A DNA stretch of 64,000 nucleotides from assembly GCF_000407145.1 (NCBI RefSeq), contig NZ_KE136473.1:186001-250000 (forward strand), in the 5' to 3' direction. Positions 10,058 through 18,632 of this stretch are shown in pieces. This DNA comes from Enterococcus caccae ATCC BAA-1240 (GTDB lineage: Bacteria > Bacillota > Bacilli > Lactobacillales > Enterococcaceae). The notes beneath the pieces were generated by a model. It was not told the DNA's origin. It saw nothing but the letters and a program-made list of their open reading frames with translations, and did not search any database. How positions within the stretch are numbered: the stretch's first letter is position 1; every line of letters begins with the position of its first letter. Both the position numbers and the translations under genes were made by a program.

Positions 10058-10665
10058 ATGATGGTGTTTGGTTTTGCTAAAGCGCCTTCGTTAGGAATGG
10101 GGCATGCGCAATTATCGTTATTTACATCAATTCTATTGATCCTGTTGGTGATTGGAAACATTTGGTTATTGATATTTTTAGGAAAAAATTAGGTTTTTTA
10201 AACCTAATTGTTGATTTTTTTACCAAGAAAAATGTTGGGATTATTTTAGGTGGATTTATTCTAGCAAGAGTAATTGCTATCGGGGGAACACTTTTATTAA
10301 ATACTCAAGGGGCAGAATCGACTGCAAATGATGCTGCGATTCAAACAATATTTACAGGAGAAAGTCCTCTGTTAATCATATTATTGATTGGAATTTCAGC
10401 ACCAATCATGGAAGAAATCGTTTTTAGAGGTGGAATCATTGGTTATTGGCTAGCAAAATTCCCAATAGTTGCTATTGCAATTAGTTCGATTGTATTTGGT
10501 TTGATTCATGGGCCAACAAATCTTATTAGTTTTTTGATTTATGGATTAATGGGCTTGATTCTATCGCTGGCTTGTTATAAAACACAGCGTTTAGAAATTA
10601 GCATCTCAATTCATTTTTTAAATAACATTTTTGCGGCGATTGTGATTGCTTTCGGAATGATTTAG
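10058..10665 (+). pseudogene. CPBP intramembrane metalloprotease gene, frameshifted
   Basis: The downstream part (10162-10665) is a good CPBP (CAAX-protease/bacteriocin-immunity) domain: EEIVFRG, FGLIHG and SIHFLNN carry the putative catalytic residues. Its only start there is a TTG without ribosome site. An overlapping frame from ATG 10058 encodes a hydrophobic helix (SILLILLVIGNIWLLIFLGK) and stops at 10195. One extra A in the A6 run at about 10190 would join the frames into a normal membrane protein reading FLGKKLGFLNL. I therefore call it frameshifted. The N-terminus also lacks a clear ribosome site and may be truncated. A sequencing error or phase variation is possible. Confidence 0.7.
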
Positions 10666-10681
10666 TGAAATAAAAATAGTC

Positions 10682-10720
10682 AAAAAAGCGAAAAATCTGA
10701 TCCTGATTTTTCGCTTTTTT
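10682..10720. terminator. Bidirectional terminator between convergent genes
   Basis: A perfect 16-bp inverted repeat (10682-10697 with 10705-10720) with a 7-nt loop begins with six A and ends with six T. It therefore serves the CPBP gene on the plus strand and the PTS gene on the minus strand. Confidence 0.85.
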
Positions 10721-10732
10721 GATTGTACTGCC

Positions 10733-12055
10733 TTAAACATACTCTGTATTTTCTGACTCCAATGCGTCATCATAAGACGTCTTCCCATCAAGCTCAATCT
10801 TATAAGCTTTTAAATCTTCCATCTTAAAGAACGGATAATACAGCCCAAAGCTTAATAAGATTTGAACGATTTGTAAGACAGCGCCTCGCCAGCCACTTAC
10901 CATCAATCCAGCAATCACAGGGGGCATAGTCCACGGTAGATTGACGCCGTTAGCCAATGGAACGATTCCTGTTGCCATCGCTGTATAAGCAATGACACAC
11001 ATCAAAAGGGGTGTAATGACAAATGGAATCAACATGATAGGATTTAAAACAATCGGAATCCCAAAAACTAAGGGTTCATTGATATTGAAAATAGCAGGAG
11101 CAAAAGATAATTTTCCAAGAGTTTTAAACTGAGTGGATTTCGCGAAAAATAGACAAGCAATTGCTAGACCAATTGTTGCACTAGAACCACCTAGTTTGAC
11201 GAAATTACTATAAAACTGATAATTTACAATATTAGGTAACGTTTCACCTGCAGCAAAAGCCTGTGCATTTTCTACAGTTAAGGCAATCCAGATCGGTTGC
11301 ATCACAGCCCCAACAATATTTGAACCATGGATGCCAAACGACCATAATAATGCTTCAAATAACAAAATAATCAACGTTGCCGGAAGTGAACTACCCAGAG
11401 CTAAGAGTGGCGTTTGTAAAACTTCGAAAATAAAATTTTGAGCAGTCTCATATGAAGTAAACGTAAACCCAATTCGAATCAAGTTAAAAACAATGACCAC
11501 AAAAAATCCTGGAATCAAGGCCGAAAAAGATTTTGCAACATTAGAAGGAACAGATTCTGGCATCTTTATTGTCCAGCCTTTCTGAACTACCCAACGAAAA
11601 ATTTCAGCAGCTAGGATTGCTGTAATCATACCAACAAATAAACCTGATGCACCAAAGTTTCCTAAAGGTAAAAATGAACCATCATCTGTCGCTGTGATTG
11701 GTGTTAAAACTAGAAAAGCAACCAGAGCAATGGCTTGAGTAGAGCCGCGATCTACAGAATAGTATTTTGCCATCTCGCTAGCGATGCCTAAAATAACGAA
11801 TAAGGTCATTGCATTCATTGTCATATTATTGACCTGTAAAAATAATGCCATCCAATCTTTTCCTAAAATGGACTCCATAAATTGAATATATGGCTGTATC
11901 GGTAATTGTGTAACCAGTAAGAACATGGAACCAATAATCAATAAAGGCATGGCAACGAAAAAACCATTTTTTATTGCAGAAAGATAACGGTTTGAATCTA
12001 GTTTATACGCGATTGGTCCTAACTTGGCTTGTAATTTTTCTAAAAAAGTATTCAT
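10733..12055 (-). CDS. PTS lactose/cellobiose-family IIC component
   Basis: 440-residue sugar permease of the phosphotransferase system with about ten membrane helices. N-terminal LGPIAYKLDSNRYLSAIKNGF and internal GFFVAMPLLIIGSMF are typical of CelB-like IIC proteins, as is PLVFGIPIVLNP near residue 330. No IIA or IIB gene adjoins, so it must borrow these from elsewhere, which is common for this family. ATG start with GGAGGAG upstream. A promoter and a near-consensus cre site lie upstream, consistent with a secondary beta-glucoside. Sugar specificity is not readable. Confidence 0.93.
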   Translation of the reverse strand: MNTFLEKLQAKLGPIAYKLDSNRYLSAIKNGFFVAMPLLIIGSMFLLVTQLPIQPYIQFMESILGKDWMALFLQVNNMTMNAMTLFVILGIASEMAKYYSVDRGSTQAIALVAFLVLTPITATDDGSFLPLGNFGASGLFVGMITAILAAEIFRWVVQKGWTIKMPESVPSNVAKSFSALIPGFFVVIVFNLIRIGFTFTSYETAQNFIFEVLQTPLLALGSSLPATLIILLFEALLWSFGIHGSNIVGAVMQPIWIALTVENAQAFAAGETLPNIVNYQFYSNFVKLGGSSATIGLAIACLFFAKSTQFKTLGKLSFAPAIFNINEPLVFGIPIVLNPIMLIPFVITPLLMCVIAYTAMATGIVPLANGVNLPWTMPPVIAGLMVSGWRGAVLQIVQILLSFGLYYPFFKMEDLKAYKIELDGKTSYDDALESENTEYV

Positions 12056-12090
12056 GTTACTCCTCCTTTGTTGTGTGTAAATAAATAGAT

Positions 12091-12104
12091 TGAAAACCCT
12101 TACA
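12091..12104 (-). promoter_or_regulatory. Probable cre (CcpA) site before PTS IIC
   Basis: TGAAAACCCTTACA matches 13 of 14 positions of TGNAARCGNWWWCA (C instead of G at position 8). It lies between the promoter and the start codon of the PTS gene, where binding would block transcription. Confidence 0.55.
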
Positions 12105-12165
12105 TTTGTTTCGTGATGAAAAGTGTTTTTCCTGAGCTCTATCCTGAAGAAAGGTTGATAAATCT

Positions 12166-12194
12166 ATTTTATAAGATAGGTTTACTAAAATCAA
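12166..12194 (-). promoter_or_regulatory. Sigma-A promoter for PTS IIC
   Basis: On the minus strand, TTGATT (12194-12189), a 17-bp spacer and TAAAAT (12171-12166) precede the PTS gene by about 110 bases. Confidence 0.6.
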
Positions 12195-12354
12195 CAGACT
12201 CTAGAGGTTTCTTTCAATAAAAAGGAGTTAAATAGTTAGTTATGAGAGGGTTTACTCAGATTTAGATTTTTACATCATATAAAAAAAATGCTATATTATT
12301 CTTATAAAGAAAGAGTAGCGAATATTTTTAGATAGACGGATACAGCTGTATTGT

Positions 12355-12403
12355 GTTATCTAGCTTTGCAAGCTAGACTCTGAACAAATTGGTTCAGCTC
12401 TTG
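12355..12403 (+). repeat. Short, centre-deleted copy of the 120-bp palindromic repeat (family A)
   Basis: TATCTAGC at the left and GTTCAGCTC at the right match the two ends of the full copies at 45164-45405, but the central hairpin is missing. As in those copies it points toward the next gene and ends about 8 bases before the AGGAGG of the PsiE-like gene. Confidence 0.5.
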
Positions 12404-12422
12404 AAATGAAAGGAGGATGAAA

Positions 12423-12872
12423 ATGAAAGAGGACCAGAGATTTGGTATTATGAAAAAGTATGTCAATTGGGTGTTAGATATTGTTTTAGGTGTACTTGCT
12501 CTGCTTATTCTAATTTTTATGATACGTCAATTGATTGATATCAGTACATTTATCAATAAACCTATGACGCCTAAAAATTTATCGATTGTGATGCAAGAAG
12601 TTGTGGCATTTTTCATGTTATTTGAGTTTATTATGATGGTGATTCGTTATATTCAAGAAGGTCATCATATTCCAATCAGGTACTTGATTCTGATTTGTAT
12701 TACAGCTATTTTAAGGCAGTTAATGGTCTTACATGGTGATGCTGTACAGACGCTCTTATTATCAGTATCGATTTTATCACTAGTTATTGTGTTGTTTGTG
12801 CTTAATTTAAGTGGGAATAAATCCTACGTTGGGTTTAAATCTCGCGCAGACGATAGGCAGGAAATAAAATAA
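12423..12872 (+). CDS. PsiE-family membrane protein
   Basis: 149 residues with four membrane helices. It resembles the phosphate-starvation-inducible PsiE family in length and in the pattern VVAFFMLFEFIMMVIRYIQEGHHIPIRYL-type (Glu in helix two, RYI then HIPIRY). Function in the family is unknown. ATG 12423 is chosen because AGGAGG (12411-12416) sits six bases before it; ATG 12417 would touch that site. It stands alone, with a strong terminator downstream and a truncated palindromic repeat upstream. Confidence 0.75.
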   Translation: MKEDQRFGIMKKYVNWVLDIVLGVLALLILIFMIRQLIDISTFINKPMTPKNLSIVMQEVVAFFMLFEFIMMVIRYIQEGHHIPIRYLILICITAILRQLMVLHGDAVQTLLLSVSILSLVIVLFVLNLSGNKSYVGFKSRADDRQEIK

Positions 12873-12957
12873 TTAAGTAAAAATAGGCTGAAATAGCAGC
12901 ATTCACCCCTGAGCAATCAGAAAGGTTGCATGCTGCTTCACCGTTTATTCAGATTTA

Positions 12958-13006
12958 GGTTGTGAAACAAAAGTGAAGGTTACTTTTGTTTCGCAACCTT
13001 TTTTTA
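12958..13006 (+). terminator. Strong terminator after the PsiE-like gene
   Basis: A stem of about 19 bp (12958-12976 with 12980-12998, one G-T pair) is followed by eight T. The preceding 12893-12957 stretch contains CACCGTTTATTC, also found in the 3'-end repeat at 49888-50000, so a modular 3'-end element is likely. Confidence 0.85.
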
Positions 13007-13007
13007 T

Positions 13008-14054
13008 TTAAATGCTCAGTAAAAAAATCAACACAATAGCTAAAACAACTTGAATCACACCAACAGATAAGCCATAGATCAAGAAACGTTTTCCTTCTTT
13101 AAAGAATTTTTGAAAGTCTAAGCGTAAACCAATTGCAGCTAAAGCTGTAATTTCAAACCAACCGCTAAAGAAATGAGCTGTTTGACTTAATCCAACTGGC
13201 AAGTGGATCAAACTATTGATAACACAAAATAACACGAATCCCACAACATACCAAGGTAGTGCAGAGCTCTTTTTCTTAGATATTGTTTCTTCTGTTGTAG
13301 AAACCGGCACTCTTTGCTGTTTAAATCGACCAAAGAAGTAAACAACGACTACGAGCAACATGATCCGCATGATTTTAAACAGCATGGCAAGCTCTACTAC
13401 TTCTCCATTTATCATACTGGCGCTAGCGACGACTTGTCCTACAGATTGTAGTATACCGCCGATCAAGGCACTTTTTGTAAGGATGTCAGTCCCATAAAGA
13501 ATGGATGCGATAATTGGTAATAACAGCATCAAAATGGTGCCTAGCAAGTTGACTAGTGTAATAATTTGCCCTTTTTCTTCTTCTTTAGCATGAATCGCAG
13601 GTGCAATCGATGCAATCGCTGAAGAGCCACAAACGGCATTTCCGCCAGCCATTAATAAGGACATATTATCTGAAAACTGCATCTTTTTACCCAGTACATA
13701 AGAGGCAATGATCGTTAATACCATTTGGAAAAGAACAAAAATGCCTCCTCTGATGCCAATTTGAGCAATAGTCTGAAAAGTAACGGTTGCGCCTAAGAGA
13801 ACGACAGAAAATTCTAATAGCTTTCCTTCGGCTATTTTAGTTCCTTTTTCCAAAATTGGATTTTTTAAAAAAGTATTCCCTAGCAAAATACCAAGCAAGA
13901 TAGCAATCGTTGCAGCGCCCAAAGTCGGTAGCCATATCGCAATGACCTTACTAATCACGGCTACGATAAAAGCCGTGATCAGTCCAGGTAGAATGACCAT
14001 TGCTTTTGTTAAATAAGCGCCTTTTACATAATTATTTTTCACTAAATCATTCAT
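13008..14054 (-). CDS. YeiH/YadS-family putative sulfate exporter (UPF0324)
   Basis: 348 residues with about ten membrane helices. [19 protein letters not shown] near residue 137 is the hallmark of the YeiH family, annotated as putative sulfate exporters; the true substrate is unsettled. ATG start. A LysR-type gene lies divergently 110 bases away, the standard arrangement for this family, so the LysR protein most likely controls it. The gene shares the terminator region with the convergent PsiE-like gene. Confidence 0.9.
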   Translation of the reverse strand: MNDLVKNNYVKGAYLTKAMVILPGLITAFIVAVISKVIAIWLPTLGAATIAILLGILLGNTFLKNPILEKGTKIAEGKLLEFSVVLLGATVTFQTIAQIGIRGGIFVLFQMVLTIIASYVLGKKMQFSDNMSLLMAGGNAVCGSSAIASIAPAIHAKEEEKGQIITLVNLLGTILMLLLPIIASILYGTDILTKSALIGGILQSVGQVVASASMINGEVVELAMLFKIMRIMLLVVVVYFFGRFKQQRVPVSTTEETISKKKSSALPWYVVGFVLFCVINSLIHLPVGLSQTAHFFSGWFEITALAAIGLRLDFQKFFKEGKRFLIYGLSVGVIQVVLAIVLIFLLSI

Positions 14055-14097
14055 CTTCTTTCCTTGTTTATCTATCTACAAATTCAGTATAACGAAA

Positions 14098-14118
14098 TTA
14101 TTTGCATTTGAGAAATAA
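14098..14118. promoter_or_regulatory. Dyad in the yeiH/lysR intergenic region, candidate LysR operator
   Basis: TTATTT and AAATAA form a perfect 6-bp inverted repeat around 9 bases, compatible with the T-N11-A shape of LysR sites. A TATAAT at 14136-14141 serves the LysR gene. Confidence 0.45.
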
Positions 14119-14164
14119 ATAGTTAAAATAATATCTATAATGAAAACGAATGGAAAGGGTGTCT

Positions 14165-14983
14165 ATGTTTAAATTACTGAAAACATTTCGCATTGTGTAT
14201 GAAACAAAAAATTTTTCTAAAGCAGCAGAACGCCTGTTTATTTCACAACCAGCAGTTTCGAATCAGATCAAACAATTAGAAGAAGAACTTACTATTCAGT
14301 TATTTATGCGAAATGGGCGACAAGAAATCATTACAACCAAGCAAGCAGATATTTTGTACAATCACTTACTTAATTTAGCAGATGATTGGGAAGATGTTTT
14401 ACAAGCGTTACAAGTTCATACCAACAGTAGAGAAACATGCAGGATTGTTGCTTCAAATACGTTTGCAGTCTATTATCTACCAGAATTGATTGACCAGCTA
14501 GTTCAGCAATTTCCAGAGGTTTCATTTATTTTAGACATGGATAATTCTGAACAAGTATTGGATAGAATAGAGAAGCATCAGGCACATTTTGGTTTTATCG
14601 AGAAACCGTTAATAACTGAGTCGATCATCCGAAAAAAAATTGTATCAGATGAGTTAGTACATGCAGGCGATTTTTCAAAAGACCTGTGGCTTGTTCGAGA
14701 AGAACATTCTGGTGTATTTCATTATACTGAACGTTACTTTTTAGCACAAAATCTGGATCCTCAAAAAATGATCATCAAAAATAATGAAATGATCGTTAAA
14801 TGTTTAGAACAAGGAATTGGTCAATCGATTATTTCTAAACGAGCATTAACAGAAAAAATCAAATGGAAACCGTTAGAGCAAGAATATCAGAGAAATTTTT
14901 ACTTTATCAAAAGACAACATATCGAATCTAGCCAGCTAAGTGAAATTGATTTGTATATCAATGAATACTATCAAGTAAAGTAG
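14165..14983 (+). CDS. LysR-family transcriptional regulator
   Basis: 272 residues. The N-terminal winged helix-turn-helix reads NFSKAAERLFISQPAVSNQIKQLE, a textbook LysR motif. Residues from about 85 on form the periplasmic-binding-protein-like effector domain. ATG 14165 is preferred, with GGAAAGGG upstream; ATG 14150 would add five residues before the helix. It is divergent from the YeiH-type exporter and likely activates or represses it; YeiH-linked LysR proteins are often CysB/YeiE-like and may sense a sulfur compound, which is inference only. Confidence 0.92.
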   Translation: MFKLLKTFRIVYETKNFSKAAERLFISQPAVSNQIKQLEEELTIQLFMRNGRQEIITTKQADILYNHLLNLADDWEDVLQALQVHTNSRETCRIVASNTFAVYYLPELIDQLVQQFPEVSFILDMDNSEQVLDRIEKHQAHFGFIEKPLITESIIRKKIVSDELVHAGDFSKDLWLVREEHSGVFHYTERYFLAQNLDPQKMIIKNNEMIVKCLEQGIGQSIISKRALTEKIKWKPLEQEYQRNFYFIKRQHIESSQLSEIDLYINEYYQVK

Positions 14984-15185
14984 CACAAAAATAGAAAAAA
15001 ATAATACTATTAGCCTTTTATATAAATAAAATAGCATTTTAATGGAATAAAATGGGTACATTGTGATATCTTAATAGGAGATTCTTTCATAAGAAAAAAT
15101 AATTAGCACATTTTTGTGTAAGCATTTACTAATAAGAGCTCATATAAGAGCTTATTAATAGCAGGCCTAGGTCAGGGGGAACATT

Positions 15186-15542
15186 GTGGAAACATTTTTA
15201 TGGAATATTCGGTTAGAAGAATATGTTGCAACAGTGGATCAAACAATTAAAATTGATCAGGAATATATCGAGTACTATAATAAGTTAGCAAAAGAAGCCA
15301 ATCAATTGGTTGAGAAAATAAGCGCTGAGACGTTAGCTGCAACATTGCCAAAATTAATGGCTATCGATGAAAAATGTACATTGATTATTTTTTATATCTT
15401 TAATGGATATGCCCTTGAGAATGATACAGCACTTGATACAATTCGATTGATTGAACAAGAATACAAGAAAACACACAGGGAAAAGTACATTTTTGATATG
15501 CCTGAATATGAAACTTGGTCGATTTCTCAAAGAATTGTGTAG
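15186..15542 (+). CDS. Uncharacterised 118-residue protein
   Basis: I do not recognise it. It is acidic, mostly alpha-helical and soluble (METFLWNIRLEEYVATVDQT at the start), with no signal peptide or membrane helix. The GTG start has CAGGGGG six bases upstream, so it is probably expressed. It lies alone between the LysR gene and a stretch of non-coding or decayed sequence, with possible promoter sequence in the 200 bases before it. Confidence 0.55.
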   Translation: METFLWNIRLEEYVATVDQTIKIDQEYIEYYNKLAKEANQLVEKISAETLAATLPKLMAIDEKCTLIIFYIFNGYALENDTALDTIRLIEQEYKKTHREKYIFDMPEYETWSISQRIV

Positions 15543-15978
15543 TGTATATCTCTGTTTTTATAGGGATTTTATGAATAGTACTAAATTAAACGAAACAATT
15601 GAAGCTGATTTAGAAAAACATGACGAACGAATAGGTTTAGTTGTGTTTTTTTGTCTGTTTAAATAAAAGAGTAGTTTTTGTTCGTCTCTGGTTAATTAGG
15701 CAAGTCACTCGGAAAAAAATTAGGAATGGATGATGAAACCGAGAAGTGAGCACAGTTGCTTGTTCTATAAAGAAGAGGGGCAGAATTAGTAAAGTATGTT
15801 CGAATTGCAGATATAGACTTGAAAGAAAATAGTTTTGAACTATAGAGGGAAACGAGTTACAAACAGAGCATGGTCACTAATTTAACTGAAATAGAGTCAA
15901 TAGGAATCGATCGTTGAGTAAGTTTTTTAGTAAATGAATAAGCATAAGGGCTTTCTATATGGCGTATGCGGAGGTGAT
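15543..15978. other. Gene-poor stretch with possible coding scraps
   Basis: No intact gene is supported here. A 31-codon frame (15571-15666) with a weak AGGG site is the only candidate in the first part; it may be a fragment. The rest reads as decayed, stop-rich DNA on both strands with no clear repeats. Confidence 0.4.
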
Positions 15979-16056
15979 ATGACAAAGAATAGTGAAGGTA
16001 CAAGCAATAGATCGAAAAATGATTTTACGTTAATTTGTTTTTTTACTATGATATAA
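15979..16056 (+). CDS. 25-codon frame with an ideal ribosome site, possible leader peptide or gene remnant
   Basis: ATG at 15979 directly follows GGAGGTGAT, an excellent Shine-Dalgarno sequence, and encodes MTKNSEGTSNRSKNDFTLIC plus five residues. The end overlaps the extended -10 element of the mepB-like gene. It may be the surviving start of a deleted gene rather than a working peptide. Confidence 0.3.
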   Translation: MTKNSEGTSNRSKNDFTLICFFTMI

Positions 16057-16057
16057 T
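16049..16057 (+). promoter_or_regulatory. Extended -10 promoter before the MepB-family gene
   Basis: TGATATAAT fits the extended -10 form TGNTATAAT. No good -35 is seen at the normal distance. It lies about 57 bases before the start codon. Confidence 0.5.
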
Positions 16058-16113
16058 AGAATTTCTTATAAGGTATGGGCATGAAACATAGTTGAAATGA
16101 AAGGAATTTAAAT

Positions 16114-16614
16114 ATGGAATCGTTGGACTATTTACTAAAGATAGTGGCTAAAATTAGCCCATCTCCCATAGAAAATCTTCAAGTTGAAGAACAAAACATA
16201 GATTATGAAGGGGTAACGTTCTCACTAGGAAATCAAACGTTTAGGAGTAGAAAAGCAAAAGTAACACCAAAAAAATCAGGGTATTTTGTTGTTTTCTGGG
16301 AGAAAGATGATAATAATAAAAATCAGCCTTATGAATCAACAGGTGCCCCAGACAATTTGGTGATCACAGTACTCGATCAAGAAAAAAGTGGACAATTTAT
16401 CTTTCCTAAAGAAATTCTAATAAAAAAAAATATTTTAACTGATGGAGAAGCGAAAGGCAAAATGGCTTTGCGTGTTTATCCAGAGTGGGTGACTGGGTTG
16501 AATAAAACTGCCAGTGCTACTCAAGAGTGGCAAAAACCGTACTTTGTGGATTTAACTAATACGTGGGATTTGAAGCGATTGGAAGATATTTATTTTAATC
16601 AATCAAAAAAATAA
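16114..16614 (+). CDS. MepB-family protein
   Basis: 166 residues, soluble. The motifs FRSRKAKVTPKKSGYFVVFW, GQFIFPKEIL and GKMALRVYPEW are those of the MepB family, named after the third gene of the staphylococcal mepRAB operon. The biochemical role is not established. It stands alone here, with no MepA pump or MarR regulator nearby. ATG start with GAAAGGAA upstream. An intrinsic terminator follows. Confidence 0.82.
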   Translation: MESLDYLLKIVAKISPSPIENLQVEEQNIDYEGVTFSLGNQTFRSRKAKVTPKKSGYFVVFWEKDDNNKNQPYESTGAPDNLVITVLDQEKSGQFIFPKEILIKKNILTDGEAKGKMALRVYPEWVTGLNKTASATQEWQKPYFVDLTNTWDLKRLEDIYFNQSKK

Positions 16615-16615
16615 A

Positions 16616-16650
16616 CAGGAAATAAGCAATAAAGCTTACTTCCTGCTTTA
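16616..16650 (+). terminator. Terminator after the MepB-family gene
   Basis: CAGGAAATAAGC and GCTTACTTCCTG pair with one mismatch around a 6-nt loop (16616-16645). The U-run is weak. Confidence 0.5.
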
Positions 16651-16701
16651 ATAGTCATTAATAAAGAAAATACAGACAATGATCTTCATATAAAGGAAGT
16701 A

Positions 16702-16926
16702 TTGAAAAAGGTAACGTTGTTTTTGATCGTTGTGTTTTCTTAAAAATACTTGGGAGTAGTAACTGACTATTATTTTTTTAGAACCGTTGCTTACTCTTTA
16801 AATCATCCAGGAGAATGGGTAAAAGCTGGTTGGGATCAGCATTTTATGATAGTCAATGGTTGGTTGACGATTATATGTTATGATTTAAAAAGTAAGCAGA
16901 CGTTTCCTCTAGATAGAAACGAATAG
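16702..16926 (+). pseudogene. Small membrane/secreted protein gene with an in-frame stop
   Basis: After AAAGGAAG, a TTG at 16702 starts a frame reading MKKVTLFLIVVFS, a hydrophobic N-terminus, then TAA at 16741. The same frame continues for 60 codons of protein-like sequence (HPGEWVKAGWDQHFMIVNGW) to a TAG at 16924. The continuity across the stop suggests a recently broken gene of about 74 residues. I do not recognise the family. Confidence 0.5.
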
Positions 16927-16933
16927 ACAAAAA

Positions 16934-16963
16934 AATGGCGTTGGACACACTTCCAACGCCATT
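16934..16963 (-). terminator. Perfect 12-bp hairpin with U-run on the minus strand
   Basis: AATGGCGTTGGA and TCCAACGCCATT pair perfectly around 6 bases. On the minus strand the stem is followed by seven T, as in an intrinsic terminator, yet no minus-strand gene ends here. On the plus strand it may still stabilise the 3' end of the broken gene. Confidence 0.5.
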
Positions 16964-17039
16964 GTAAGTTCAATAAATAAGCATAAACATCTTCAAGTCA
17001 GAAAAAACTAGTATAAACCTCTAGAAATTTCTGCCAAAA

Positions 17040-17163
17040 TTGAGTAAAATGGAAGATGTCAATGTATAAATATTGGCTTAAGCAACTTGATTGGTCAGGT
17101 GTTCACTGACTATTCAGGGCTTCATGATTTAGTTGGTAGCTAAATCATGAAGTGCTTTTTTTT
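17040..17163 (+). ncRNA. Candidate small RNA ending in a strong terminator
   Basis: A stem-loop at 17119-17155 (TTCATGATTTAG with CTAAATCATGAA, 7-nt loop) is followed by eight T, a clear plus-strand terminator, but no gene ends before it. A second hairpin (GTCAG/CTGAC, about 17095-17110) precedes it. TTGAGT at 17040 and TGTATA at 17063, 17 bases apart, could be its promoter, giving an RNA of roughly 90 nt. A leftover terminator of a lost gene is the alternative. Confidence 0.35.
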
Positions 17164-17586
17164 ATCCTATTCGTTTCTATCTACTTTCCATTTTATAGGA
17201 AAACCCTTTTAGGGTCAATAAAGGGTTGGAAAAAAATTACGTGAATCGTTAAATTGTTGTGAATATGTACGGAAAATATATCTGCCAAAAGATAAACTAA
17301 ATATAGCTAAAATAATGGATTAGAGAAATATCGATAAAACGCGTTAATTATTTTTAGTGCATAAAAAGAGATGATTGCGTTAGCTAGGTTTTGTCACTAT
17401 CACTAGTTTCATTTTATCAAAATAAAGTTAGCGGCTAATGATAAAATAGTAGTAATAAATGTAGAACGCTGCTTGTTATCTGCTCTTATTCTGGCATCAG
17501 GGATATTATTTTCTTTAAAAAAAGACTGCATTAGCGTAAAATGTAAGTGTATACAAAAATAAGATGAAGCTATGGGGAGCAAAACA
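17164..17586. other. Intergenic region without recognisable gene
   Basis: AT-rich sequence with stops in all frames; the 71-codon minus-strand frame at 17409-17624 has no ribosome site and overlaps the next gene, so I do not accept it. It must hold the promoter of the small membrane protein that follows. Confidence 0.4.
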
Positions 17587-17796
17587 ATGCTGATAGAACT
17601 CGTTTTAGTACTGACGGTTTTCACATACGGCAGTAACTTTATTTTATATCTAATTCTTAGGACGAAAGAAAAAATCCAAGGAATTGAAAAATTATCAATC
17701 TTTTTTGGTGTGAATATGACGATTTTACTATTAGATGGAATTTTTTTGTTTATTGGTAAAGCGATATCTGATAGTGGAGTTGCGGTTTTGGAGTGA
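17587..17796 (+). CDS. Small membrane protein of 69 residues
   Basis: Two hydrophobic helices (LIELVLVLTVFTYGSNFILYL near the start and VNMTILLLDGIFLFIGKAI after a short charged loop) make a hairpin-type membrane protein. ATG 17587 follows GGGGAGC at a good distance; ATG 17572 lies before that site. No family recognised. It precedes the response regulator by 147 bases, but a hairpin resembling a terminator lies between them, so it is probably a separate unit. Confidence 0.5.
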   Translation: MLIELVLVLTVFTYGSNFILYLILRTKEKIQGIEKLSIFFGVNMTILLLDGIFLFIGKAISDSGVAVLE

Positions 17797-17814
17797 GTTT
17801 AGAGAGGAAAAAGT

Positions 17815-17858
17815 GTGGCTGGGATATGGCTTTTAGAGTCATGTCTCAGTCACTATTT
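17815..17858 (+). terminator. 3'-end repeat hairpin (family F, short form)
   Basis: GTGGCTGGGATA at the left pairs with TCTCAGTCAC at the right (G-T pairs allowed) and TATTTT follows. The sequence matches the terminal hairpin of the longer repeats at 32638-32815 and 49888-50000, in the same position just after a gene. Confidence 0.6.
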
Positions 17859-17943
17859 TGTTAAAAATTCGGCTAAAAGTCCTATATGAATGACGAGTGA
17901 TTTCTGATAAGGTACAATAGAAGAAATAACAGGAGGTCAGGAA

Positions 17944-18618
17944 ATGGCAAAGATCATGATCATAGAAGACGAGACAACGATTCGTGAATTAATCAGCGAG
18001 GAGTTGCAGAAATGGCAATTTGATACATTTGGAACAACAGATTTTAATAATGTTTTAGAAGATTTTCAAAGAGAAGACCCGCAATTGGTATTGTTGGATA
18101 TCAATCTTCCGGTATTCGATGGTTATTATTGGTGTCAGAAATTACGAGAAATTTCCAAAATTCCGATTATTTTTATTTCTAGCCGAAATACAAACATGGA
18201 TATGATCATGGCGATGAACATGGGAGCCGATGATTTTGTCACAAAACCATTTCAAATCGATGTGTTGATCGCAAAAATTAATGCTTTGCTGCGTCGTTCA
18301 TATAATTACTCAGAAGTTGGCAGTGAAATCATGTCACACAATGGCATTACTTTGAATGTAGATAATGGTAGTATGGAAATCAATGGGGAAGTGATTGATT
18401 TAAGTAAAAATGAATATCGACTACTCTATATTTTGATTAAGAAACATGGCAAGATTTTAACACGAGAAAAATTATTGCGGGCTTTATGGGAAGATGAACG
18501 CTTTGTGGATGACAATACGTTAACTGTCAATATCAATCGTTTAAGAAAAAAAATTGAACAAGCTGGTCTTGAAGGGTATATCGAGACTAAAGTGGGACAA
18601 GGATACATCGTCCCATAG
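17944..18618 (+). CDS. OmpR-family response regulator of the BceR/GraR type
   Basis: 224 residues. The receiver has acidic Glu8-Asp9, phosphoacceptor Asp52 in LLDINLP and the Lys of VTKPF near residue 101. The winged-helix domain follows from about residue 125 (LSKNEYRLLYILIKKHGKIL, then NTLTVNINRLRKKIE). AGGAGG lies six bases before the ATG. The kinase begins 14 bases after the stop. BceR-like regulators answer cell-envelope antibiotics; from memory the E. faecalis SapR/SapS pair lies in the same gene context, also without adjacent transporter. Confidence 0.92.
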   Translation: MAKIMIIEDETTIRELISEELQKWQFDTFGTTDFNNVLEDFQREDPQLVLLDINLPVFDGYYWCQKLREISKIPIIFISSRNTNMDMIMAMNMGADDFVTKPFQIDVLIAKINALLRRSYNYSEVGSEIMSHNGITLNVDNGSMEINGEVIDLSKNEYRLLYILIKKHGKILTREKLLRALWEDERFVDDNTLTVNINRLRKKIEQAGLEGYIETKVGQGYIVP

Positions 18619-18632
18619 AATAGGAGCGGAGA

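Noticed and set aside
15451..15666. 71-codon frame overlapping the 118-residue protein
   Set aside because: First half is a shadow; only the last 31 codons could be separate, and their ribosome site is weak.
17409..17624. 71-codon minus-strand frame
   Set aside because: No ribosome site, no recognisable protein character, and it overlaps the start of the small membrane protein.
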